Below are positions 43,312 to 50,665 of a DNA stretch of 64,000 nucleotides, piece after piece. Made by a program: the position numbers and the translations under genes. This DNA is from Hellea sp. (GTDB lineage: Bacteria > Pseudomonadota > Alphaproteobacteria > Caulobacterales > Maricaulaceae): NCBI GenBank assembly GCA_028224375.1, contig JAOIVW010000010.1:1-64000 (forward strand), given 5' to 3'. A model generated the notes under the pieces. It ran no database searches. It was not told the DNA's origin and worked only from the letters and a program-made list of their open reading frames with translations. Every line of letters begins with the position of its first letter. Positions within the stretch are counted from its first letter, which is position 1.

Positions 43312-44748
43312 TCACTCCTCAAGCGCCGCAAGAACCTCTGCTGCAAAGGCAGGTCCGTCGAAGTAATTGCCGCGCCAGTCATAGCCTCGGCGCACGATGA
43401 CGGCTTGGCGGGAGGGCACTATGATGACGAATTGCCCGCGATTGCCGAGCGCGGCATAGGTGTCATTGGGCACGCCGGGATAGTTTTCGTAGCGCCAGAA
43501 TTGCGCGCCGTAACCGCGTCCTGGTTTTTCGGCATTCTCGCCTAAGCGGTTTGGCGGCTGCGCCTTTGCGGGGGCGGCAACGTAATCCGCCCAGCCTTCG
43601 GGAAGGATGCGCTGCCCGTCCCAAACGCCGTCATTGAGGTAAAGCTGTCCGAGCCGCGCGAGGTCGCGCCCCGTTGTCCAGACCTGACTGGAGAGAATGA
43701 AATCCCCGTCCCAATCCATCTCTGGCACGGTGTGGAACATCCCGATTTTATGCAAAAGATTAGTAAAGGCGAATGTGTGGTAGCGGCGGTCATTGCTCAT
43801 CTTTTCACGCAAGGCCCGCATGGCGAGCATCGTGTCGTTATTAGCATAGCGCCAGCGCGCACCGGGCGGCGCTTCGAGCGGGTTCTTAGTCGCGTTTTGC
43901 ACCACAAGTCCGCCGCCGAAATAAACCGCATCGGTGCGATTGCCCGCAGGGTCACTATTCAGTCCGCTGGCCATTTGCAGCAGGTTCTCTACCGTGATGG
44001 CCCCGCGCGGATCGCCTTTGCGCGACCAGGCTTTCAGCCCTGCTTTATCTTTCACATCAATCATGCCCTTATATTGGGCCGCGCCGATGATGGACGCGCC
44101 GACTGATTTGGCGACCGACCATGTGCGCTGTGAGGTAAACTTATCAAAGTCATCGCGGTATCGCTCGGAGACCAAGCGGCCATTTTGCGTAATGACCACC
44201 GCCGTCGTCCCGCCCTTAAACCCGCCGCTAAAGGCTTTATCAATAACCGTATCCAAAGCCTCTTCATCAATGTCTTCCGCGAGAGGATCATTAGGCAATT
44301 TATCGCCTTTGGGCCACATCACCTCGGCGGGATCATATTTCGGCGCGCGGAGTTTTACGCGCGGCAGATTCTTGATAAAGTCAGGCTCCGCCCCTTCCGG
44401 CAAAGCGGTGCAGCCCAAATGCTCGCGCCAAGCGGAGATACGCGGCGGCATGTCATCCGCGAAACTCACGCTGACATATTTTTCAACCTCATTGACTTTC
44501 GCCTCGCCCGTTAGCGCCATAGGCGCAACATAGTCGCCGTAATAATTGGACAGCTCATCCGCCATAATCTGCTCGGAGGATTTATCGCCGTTAAACATGC
44601 CTGAGCAAGTGAACATAGCTTTATAGCCCGCCGCTAAGGCAATCTCTTGCCGCGTCGGCTCGGCCTTTGCGTCTTGGGCATTCGCCGCCATGTTTGCGCC
44701 CATGACCAAAGTCAAACTTAAGCCTGTGAGTAATACGCTACGCGCCAT
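43312..44748 (-). CDS. Exported serine hydrolase (beta-lactamase class C / NylB-like fold)
   Basis: This 478-residue protein has a signal peptide cleaved after ANAQ. The active-site SxxK motif is S211-V-A-K214, and the YxN motif is Y301-A-N303. The last block GRGYGAQFWRYEN replaces the usual KTG-like element and is common in 6-aminohexanoate hydrolase-like enzymes. The N-terminal 140 residues are an extension before the catalytic fold. It may hydrolyse amides or esters in the periplasm. It is a lone minus-strand gene whose 3' end is duplicated at 41753-41860. Confidence 0.85.
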   Translation of the reverse strand: MARSVLLTGLSLTLVMGANMAANAQDAKAEPTRQEIALAAGYKAMFTCSGMFNGDKSSEQIMADELSNYYGDYVAPMALTGEAKVNEVEKYVSVSFADDMPPRISAWREHLGCTALPEGAEPDFIKNLPRVKLRAPKYDPAEVMWPKGDKLPNDPLAEDIDEEALDTVIDKAFSGGFKGGTTAVVITQNGRLVSERYRDDFDKFTSQRTWSVAKSVGASIIGAAQYKGMIDVKDKAGLKAWSRKGDPRGAITVENLLQMASGLNSDPAGNRTDAVYFGGGLVVQNATKNPLEAPPGARWRYANNDTMLAMRALREKMSNDRRYHTFAFTNLLHKIGMFHTVPEMDWDGDFILSSQVWTTGRDLARLGQLYLNDGVWDGQRILPEGWADYVAAPAKAQPPNRLGENAEKPGRGYGAQFWRYENYPGVPNDTYAALGNRGQFVIIVPSRQAVIVRRGYDWRGNYFDGPAFAAEVLAALEE

Positions 44749-44866
44749 GATGATATCCTGTGATGCTGTTTTGAAGACAGCCTAGCGCATATTAACTCGC
44801 TTTGCGACATCACAATTTTGCCAATAAAAAACCACGCTCTAAAGGCGGGGCTTTAAAGTTTAGCTT

Positions 44867-45364
44867 TTAGAGATTGACGACCTTGCTCTCACCGACATCA
44901 GGCACTTGCCGTTTAAGATTGGCCTTCGCCACTTCATAAGCAAAGCCCATCATTGATTTGTCTGTGGCCCAAATCGCGGCATCAATCGGCGTGAACCTGA
45001 GCATCAACATTTTCGGGTCTGTCTTACCGCCCGGATACCACGCCGCTACGGCGGGGCTCCAGAATTTGGCAATCGTTTCCGGATTGGGATGAACCGCTAA
45101 AATACCTGTGACGCAAGCCTGATATTTATCATCTATGTGGCACAGATGCGTGCGTCCCGCGCTATCTATTACGGATTTACCAAGATCACTTGTACTATCT
45201 GAATAGAAATAGATGGACTGATCTTCCATATCGACTTGCGGGGTCATGGGCTGCATGTGCTTGTTATGGTGATGGGGCGTACCAAGCATGACGCAGCGCG
45301 CAGCTCTGAGCTCTTCAAGTAATTGCTCTTGCGGGTTCTCGTCAAATTTTTCGAGCTTAGCCAT
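44867..45364 (-). CDS. PPOX-family (pyridoxamine-oxidase-like) protein, general stress protein 26 type
   Basis: This 165-residue protein has the split-barrel flavin-binding fold. Recognisable segments are LLEELRAARCVMLGT at the N-terminus, PMTPQVDMEDQSIYFYSD, and FWSPAVAAWYPGGKTDPKMLMLRFTP. The family binds FMN, FAD or F420 and is often linked to stress. An AGGAG ribosome site precedes the ATG. It is divergent from the DUF1415 gene, with 87 bp between starts. Confidence 0.83.
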   Translation of the reverse strand: MAKLEKFDENPQEQLLEELRAARCVMLGTPHHHNKHMQPMTPQVDMEDQSIYFYSDSTSDLGKSVIDSAGRTHLCHIDDKYQACVTGILAVHPNPETIAKFWSPAVAAWYPGGKTDPKMLMLRFTPIDAAIWATDKSMMGFAYEVAKANLKRQVPDVGESKVVNL

Positions 45365-45451
45365 GTCTGTCTCCTGTTAAATATCTTCACCCTTACAACC
45401 GTCTCAGCGCGATGTTGTTCCGAAACAGTTATGGCGCTATGGGGAACGCTC

Positions 45452-46003
45452 ATGCCCAATACGCAAACAATTATCGCCCAAACCAAGATATGGCTCTCGA
45501 GCATTGTCATCGCGCATAATATCTGCCCTTTTGCAAAGCGTGAGTTCGACAGCGGCCGCATTCATTATGAGGTCATCGAAACATCAGAGACGCAAAGGCA
45601 ATTAGAACAGCTCATCGCGCAGTGCGCGGCCCTTGATAAAGACGCGGCCCGCGAAACAAGCCTGCTCATCTTCCCAAGCAGCTTATCTGATTACGGCGAT
45701 TATTTGGATTTCTTAGCCCTCGCCACAGCCCTATTAAAAACGCAAGACTATGAAGGTATTTACCAACTCGCGAGCTTTCACCCCGATTACCAATTCGCCG
45801 AAACCCCGCCCGATGACGCAAGCCACTACACCAACCGCTCCCCCTACCCCATGCTCCACATCCTGCGCGAAGCCAGTGTTGAAGCGGCGTTAAAGCACTA
45901 TCCAAATCCGGAGGGTATTCCCGAACGGAATATCGCCTTGATGCAGGAGATGGGGGTGGAGGTTATGCGCGGTTTGCTAGCGGCGTGTTATGAGTCGAGC
46001 TGA
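45452..46003 (+). CDS. DUF1415 family protein
   Basis: I chose ATG 45452, with GGGGA upstream; earlier in-frame starts lack a ribosome site and would run into the divergent neighbour. The 183-residue product begins TKIWLSSIVIAHNICPFAKREF and contains the family block YQLASFHPDYQFAETPPDDASHYTNRSPYPMLHILRE. This is a widespread bacterial family of unknown function, with conserved Cys and His residues. It is probably a lone gene followed by the HDAC-fold gene. Confidence 0.85.
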   Translation: MPNTQTIIAQTKIWLSSIVIAHNICPFAKREFDSGRIHYEVIETSETQRQLEQLIAQCAALDKDAARETSLLIFPSSLSDYGDYLDFLALATALLKTQDYEGIYQLASFHPDYQFAETPPDDASHYTNRSPYPMLHILREASVEAALKHYPNPEGIPERNIALMQEMGVEVMRGLLAACYESS

Positions 46004-46087
46004 GCGGTTCCTCACAAAAAGCACGTTTTAATGTTCCGGTTTTGATGCCATATGTAGAGGCCGCACAGATGTTATCGGTTTTGTTAG

Positions 46088-47116
46088 ATGAAGATTTTTT
46101 ATAGTGACGCGCATGTTTTACATCACCCCAAAGCGGAGCTGCATCGCGGCCAAATGATTGACCCGCATGAAGGTCCGCACCGCATGGACTTGTTATTGCC
46201 TGGTATGAAGCGTGCCGGGTTTAAGAACTTTTTATCCCCGCCGGTCTTTGATGAAACGTCTTTGCAGGGCGTTCATACATCCGATTATATAGATTTTATT
46301 AAAACAGCTTGGGAGCGCTGGGACGCGGCGGGCTATGCCGGTGATGTTCTGCCCATGAGCTACCCTCACAGCAAACGCCGCGAAAAGCCGCCAACAGACA
46401 TAGATGGCGCGGCAGGGTATTTCGCAAGCTCGTCAGATACTGTGATTACAAAGACAAGTTGGGAGGCGCTTAAAGCCGTCGCAGCCTGCAGCTTAGCCGC
46501 GGCCAATGCCGTCAGCGATGGGGCTAATAGCGCCTTTGCCTTAATCCGCCCGCCGGGTCATCATGCCGGAGCCGATTACATGTCCGGTTATTGTATCCTC
46601 AATAATAGCGCTATCGCGGCGCAGGCCTTGCGCAAGAACGGCGCGGGGCGCGTCGCTATTTTGGATGTTGATTTTCATCACGGTAATGGCACGCAAGATA
46701 TATTCTATGAGCGGGATGATGTGCTGTTCACATCCATACACGGGCATCCTGATGATCACTTTCCTTATTTTTGGGGACATAAAGACGAGACAGGCGCGGG
46801 CGCGGGCCAAGGCTTTACCGTGAATTATCCGCTTCCTGCGGGCACAGCCTACGCGCCGTGGAGCGCCGCGCTGCGCAATGCCTTGCAGCACATTTCACGG
46901 TTTAAAGCGGATGTTTTGGTGGTGTCTCTGGGCGTAGATACATTTGAACATGATCCCATCAGCAGCTTTAAACTCAAAACAACGGACTACCCGCTTTATG
47001 GCGCTATCATTGCGCAATTGGGCCTGCCCACAGTTTTCATCATGGAGGGCGGTTACGGCGTCCCAAAAGTCGGAGACAATGTCGCGGGCGTGTTAACGGG
47101 GTTTTTGAATGCGTAA
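46088..47116 (+). CDS. Histone-deacetylase-fold enzyme, acetylpolyamine amidohydrolase-like
   Basis: This 342-residue zinc hydrolase starts MKIFYSDAHVLHHPKAELHRG, a start shared with bacterial acetylpolyamine amidohydrolases of about 341 residues. Active-site blocks are RPPGHHAGADYMSGYC (tandem catalytic histidines), DVDFHHGNG (zinc ligands D and H) and LGVDTFEHDP with the second zinc aspartate. It should remove acetyl groups from polyamines or other small amines in the cytosol. No polyamine transporter is adjacent, and specificity is inferred from the fold and length. Confidence 0.85.
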   Translation: MKIFYSDAHVLHHPKAELHRGQMIDPHEGPHRMDLLLPGMKRAGFKNFLSPPVFDETSLQGVHTSDYIDFIKTAWERWDAAGYAGDVLPMSYPHSKRREKPPTDIDGAAGYFASSSDTVITKTSWEALKAVAACSLAAANAVSDGANSAFALIRPPGHHAGADYMSGYCILNNSAIAAQALRKNGAGRVAILDVDFHHGNGTQDIFYERDDVLFTSIHGHPDDHFPYFWGHKDETGAGAGQGFTVNYPLPAGTAYAPWSAALRNALQHISRFKADVLVVSLGVDTFEHDPISSFKLKTTDYPLYGAIIAQLGLPTVFIMEGGYGVPKVGDNVAGVLTGFLNA

Positions 47117-47141
47117 GGGCCGCCTAATTGCGCCTGCGCCG

Positions 47142-47873
47142 CTAAAACCGATCCTTAGCCGCTCGGATTTCTCCTAGCCGTTCCGCCGTGCCTGCCCGCA
47201 TAAATGGGTTCGCGGCCTTTTCAGCGGCGACGGTTGTTGGGACTGTGGGGGTGCCTTTTTCGCGTAGCTTTTTGGCGTGTTTTACGTAATCGAGTAGCGC
47301 ATCATTATCCGGCTCTACCGTCACCGCGAACCTCGCATTGGAGAGCGTATATTCATGGGCGCAATAGAGCTTGGTCTCATCAGGCAGCTCTGCAATGGCG
47401 GCCATAGAGCCGAACATATCTTCGGGCGAGCCCTCAAAAAGACGTCCGCAGCCCAAGGCAAAAATCGTATCCCCGACAAAGGCGGCCTTAGCGGCAGGGA
47501 CGTAATAAATGATGTGATCCACCGTATGGCCGGGGGTGAAAATCACCTGCACCTCATGCGCGCCAAATTTAAATTTGTCTCCGCCCGACACGCCTTTATC
47601 TAGGCCAGGTATGCGGCCATCAATTTGGTCAGGTCCTGTTATGGTCAGGCCGTATTTGTCTTTGAGCGCGAGGTTGCCGCCGACATGATCAGGATGATGA
47701 TGGGTGTTCCAGATTTGCGTGAGCGTCCATCCGCGCTCAGCACAAGCCGCCTCAATCTTGGCGGCTTCGGGCGTATCAATGGCAGCGGTTTGCCCGCTAT
47801 CTCGGTCATGGATTAGCAATCCATAATTATCTGACAAGCAAGGAAAAAGGGCAATTTCGAGGGATGATGACAT
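47142..47873 (-). CDS. gloB: Hydroxyacylglutathione hydrolase (glyoxalase II)
   Basis: This 243-residue metallo-beta-lactamase-fold enzyme hydrolyses S-D-lactoylglutathione in methylglyoxal detoxification. The metal motif is T-HHHPDH at about 58-63. The GHTVDHIIYY segment, GDTIFALGCGRLFEG and CAHEYTLSNARF are the other ligand and substrate segments. The C-terminal helical glutathione-binding part is present. It converges on the amidohydrolase gene. Confidence 0.93.
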   Translation of the reverse strand: MSSSLEIALFPCLSDNYGLLIHDRDSGQTAAIDTPEAAKIEAACAERGWTLTQIWNTHHHPDHVGGNLALKDKYGLTITGPDQIDGRIPGLDKGVSGGDKFKFGAHEVQVIFTPGHTVDHIIYYVPAAKAAFVGDTIFALGCGRLFEGSPEDMFGSMAAIAELPDETKLYCAHEYTLSNARFAVTVEPDNDALLDYVKHAKKLREKGTPTVPTTVAAEKAANPFMRAGTAERLGEIRAAKDRF

Positions 47874-47944
47874 GACTCATATTAGCCTTTACTCGCCGCG
47901 AAAGACAATACGCTTTTCAGCGCGTTTTTAGACACGGCAAAACG

Positions 47945-48367
47945 TCAGGCATCAGGCGCAACAGCCCTACCCGGTTCATATTTCCCAATCAGCCCCATAA
48001 TAATGGTTACGAGAAAGGGCCATATCATCAGGATCATAAAGAGCGCGAGATTAAGATTTCCGCCTTCATGGCTGAGGCCATAATGGCGCCCCGACGCGGC
48101 GTAAGCCGCCCAGACAATGACCGTCAGGGCGAACCCAACCCATAAGGCGCGGGTCACGGATTGGCGCGGACGCATCACCAGTCCGATGAAAATAAACGGC
48201 GCGGAGGCGAAAGCGGCGTTAAACAGCAAGATACCAAAGTCCTGAAAAATAAGCTCAGCCCGCCCGGTAGACCCAAAGACCAACACGTCCGCGGCAAAGG
48301 GCAAAGCCGCCACAAGGGCGGCCGTGATAAAGGATGTTTTATTGGGCGGGTATTTAGAAGCGGCCAT
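47945..48367 (-). CDS. Hypothetical membrane protein with four helices
   Basis: The protein has 140 residues and about four hydrophobic helices (roughly 12-30, 45-63, 74-91 and 107-127). I recognise no family. It lies 14 bases beyond the stop of the DUF2807 gene and on the same strand, so it is probably co-transcribed with it. The predicted topology puts both ends on the same side. Confidence 0.6.
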   Translation of the reverse strand: MAASKYPPNKTSFITAALVAALPFAADVLVFGSTGRAELIFQDFGILLFNAAFASAPFIFIGLVMRPRQSVTRALWVGFALTVIVWAAYAASGRHYGLSHEGGNLNLALFMILMIWPFLVTIIMGLIGKYEPGRAVAPDA

Positions 48368-48381
48368 GACCGCTCATAACA

Positions 48382-49074
48382 TTATTTGATTTTGACGGAA
48401 GACATAAAGTTCTTACTTTTATCAACATCTTCAGGATTTCCGTAAACCTCAATGCTTCCCATACCCGCCGCATCAGCGCTGACCGATTTCGAAGCGTAAA
48501 CGGACACCTCGCCCATACCCGCTAAATCAACATCGACATCTTCGCATTCCAAATCTTTAGCGCGGATTTCTCCGATGCCAGCCATATCGACATCCAATTT
48601 GCCGCAAGTCCCATAAAGCTCCATGTCGCTAATGCCTGCCGCTTCTATCTCGAAACGCTCACTATCAATACCTTGAATCTCGCCCGTCCCGACACCTGTG
48701 ATATTAAGGCCTTCAAGCGATGGCAGAGTTATAACCGCGTGAATGCCGTTATTATTTTGCTTTTTTCGGCCGATGATTTTATTTCGCTTATCTTCATCCT
48801 GCGCCAGCACAAGAGTTGAGCCTTTCAAATAGACCTCCATGCCCTCGACGTCTTTATGTTTGCCAGATGTGAAAACGGAAAAGTCCTCACCAACCTGAAC
48901 CTCTAATGTGTAAACGCCTGTAATCTGAATTTTGTTGAAGTCCGCAATGTCATGGGTTTGTTCAACAAGGTCATTATCATCAACATCATGGGCCATCGCC
49001 ATAGATGTTGTCGCTAAAATCACCGCAGTGGCACCCGCAGTGGCTAAAAGCTTTTTCGTAAATATGTTTTGCAT
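48382..49074 (-). CDS. DUF2807 (GIN-domain) exported beta-rich protein
   Basis: This 230-residue protein has a signal peptide cleaved after MAMAH. The mature region carries DIADFNKIQITGVYTLEVQVGE and repeated strand pairs with D/E/G (AGIGEIRAKDLECEDVDVDLAGMGEVSVYASKSVSADAAGMG), typical of the putative auto-transporter adhesin head GIN domain, a right-handed beta-helix-like fold. A near-perfect AAGGAGG ribosome site precedes the ATG. Two palindromic 15-bp elements lie immediately upstream of that site. Confidence 0.8.
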   Translation of the reverse strand: MQNIFTKKLLATAGATAVILATTSMAMAHDVDDNDLVEQTHDIADFNKIQITGVYTLEVQVGEDFSVFTSGKHKDVEGMEVYLKGSTLVLAQDEDKRNKIIGRKKQNNNGIHAVITLPSLEGLNITGVGTGEIQGIDSERFEIEAAGISDMELYGTCGKLDVDMAGIGEIRAKDLECEDVDVDLAGMGEVSVYASKSVSADAAGMGSIEVYGNPEDVDKSKNFMSSVKIK

Positions 49075-49085
49075 AATTGCCTCCT

Positions 49086-49143
49086 TATCGTTTTTCGATA
49101 ATACACTTGGATAAAAAAGTCAATTTATTATTGAAAAACGATA
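49086..49143 (-). promoter_or_regulatory. Paired 15-bp palindromic operator candidates upstream of the DUF2807 gene
   Basis: TATCGTTTTTCGATA (49086-49100) is a perfect palindrome with 5-bp arms TATCG/CGATA. TATTGAAAAACGATA (49129-49143) is the same in the other orientation, with one base changed. They are 28 bases apart. The first begins 12 bases from the ATG, next to the ribosome site. The second overlaps the end of the DoxX gene's upstream boundary. No regulator gene is adjacent. Confidence 0.6.
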
Positions 49144-49146
49144 AAG

Positions 49147-49542
49147 TTAAGTCGAGATCTGACGACGTCCTATATTCCCGCTGGCCCAAAGAATAAGGGC
49201 TATCAGCGGAAATTGCAGCGCCACCCTAACCCACAGCGCGGTCGGGCTCGCGGCCATATCGCCCAAAGGAATATTATGCATCGCCATATAAATATTGGCC
49301 GGCAGAACTGCGAGCAGATACGGCGCAAGCCAGAAGCCTGCTGCCTTGCGATATTTTGGCAAGACCAACCCCACAGCAAAAACAAGCTCCATCACGCCTG
49401 TCACCCAGACAATCAGTTTCGGGAATGGGAGCACGGGCGGCACAATCGCGGCAAAGCTATCATCCTGAACGAAATGCATAATACCAGCGACAAAGAAGAA
49501 AAGCGCAAAGAGCCAGCACAAGGCGATTTTTACGCGCGCCAT
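49147..49542 (-). CDS. DoxX-like membrane protein
   Basis: The 131-residue protein has four membrane helices and begins ARVKIALCWLFALFFFVAGIMHF, with PPVLPFPKLIVWVTGVMELVFAVGL in the middle. I chose ATG 49542; a TTG six bases earlier is possible. The ATG is 2 bases after the prfA stop, so it is likely read with prfA. The DoxX family is broadly distributed, with no firm single role. The start has only a weak ribosome site. Confidence 0.78.
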   Translation of the reverse strand: MARVKIALCWLFALFFFVAGIMHFVQDDSFAAIVPPVLPFPKLIVWVTGVMELVFAVGLVLPKYRKAAGFWLAPYLLAVLPANIYMAMHNIPLGDMAASPTALWVRVALQFPLIALILWASGNIGRRQIST

Positions 49543-49544
49543 AA

Positions 49545-50612
49545 TCAAACGTCAGCTTCCATCTGCGCGAGGCGGTTGGCTTGGTCTTCGCTGATGAGGG
49601 CGTCTATGACATCGCCCAGCTCATCCCCCGCGACAATTTTATCGAGCTTATAAAGCGTGAGGTTTATGCGGTGATCGGTCAGGCGGCCTTGCGGATAGTT
49701 GTAAGTGCGAATGCGGGCTGAGCGATCGCCTGAGCCGACTTGGTCTTTACGATCATCCGCGCGTTCGGCGTCTATGCGCTGCTTTTCAATATCGTAAAGT
49801 TTCATCTTGAGCAGGCGTTCGGCATTGGCGCGGTTCATATGTTGAGACTTGGCGTCACAGACGACAACCACGCCTGTCGGTTCATGGGTCATGCGCACAG
49901 CAGAGTCCGTTTTATTGACGTGCTGTCCGCCCGCGCCTGAGGCCCGCATCGTATCGACCCGCACATCGGTCATAGAAAATCCAATATCAATATCTTCGGG
50001 TTCCGGCAGGACGGCAACTGTTGCCGCTGAGGTATGTATGCGGCCTTGCGTTTCCGTGACAGGTACGCGCTGGACGCGGTGGACACCGGATTCAAATTTG
50101 AACTTCCCGTAGACCCCTGCTCCCGACACAGAGGCAATGATTTCTTTATAGCCGCCCATATCCGCTTGCGAGTCGCTCTCGACTTCGACCTTCCAGCCTT
50201 GAAGCTGGGCATAGCGAGAATACATGGCAAAGAGATCGCCCGCGAAAATAGCGGCTTCATCCCCGCCTGTGCCTGCGCGAATTTCAAGCACGACTGAGGC
50301 GCTGTCATCTTTATCTTTGGGCAGAAGCAAGAGAGAGACATCTTTTTCCAGACCTGGCAATTTATCTTTGAGGGCTTGCAGCTCTTCTTTCGCCATAGGC
50401 CCCATTTCAGGGTCATCGAGCATGGCTTGCAAATCTTCCATCTCGGAGCGCACGGCTTGCAAAGCGCGCACACCTTCGACGACGGGCTTTAGCTCGGCAT
50501 AGTCTTTACCGAGCTGCACAATCTCGTCGCTATTTGTCGTCGCGCCCATACGCGCTTCGATATGTTCAAAGCGGTCAACGACCTGAGAGAGTTTACTATC
50601 CGGGATATTCAT
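49545..50612 (-). CDS. prfA: Peptide chain release factor 1
   Basis: This 355-residue factor ends translation at UAA and UAG. The universal GGQ motif is at 228-230 ([11 protein letters not shown]). The PxT codon-recognition motif is PVT at 184-186 ([10 protein letters not shown]), where E. coli has [13 protein letters not shown] and the C-terminal [20 protein letters not shown] are typical. It is followed by doxX rather than the methyltransferase gene prmC that often follows prfA in other bacteria. Confidence 0.96.
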   Translation of the reverse strand: MNIPDSKLSQVVDRFEHIEARMGATTNSDEIVQLGKDYAELKPVVEGVRALQAVRSEMEDLQAMLDDPEMGPMAKEELQALKDKLPGLEKDVSLLLLPKDKDDSASVVLEIRAGTGGDEAAIFAGDLFAMYSRYAQLQGWKVEVESDSQADMGGYKEIIASVSGAGVYGKFKFESGVHRVQRVPVTETQGRIHTSAATVAVLPEPEDIDIGFSMTDVRVDTMRASGAGGQHVNKTDSAVRMTHEPTGVVVVCDAKSQHMNRANAERLLKMKLYDIEKQRIDAERADDRKDQVGSGDRSARIRTYNYPQGRLTDHRINLTLYKLDKIVAGDELGDVIDALISEDQANRLAQMEADV

Positions 50613-50665
50613 AGTCGCGGATTACGAGGATTTTCTGCCAATGTCGAGAGCTTTAGAACCCTCGT

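Noticed and set aside
44782-44866. Terminator hairpin near the PPOX gene end
   Set aside because: The CTCTAAA/TTTAGAG arms are short with a loop of over 20 bases and overlap the coding end; too weak to call.
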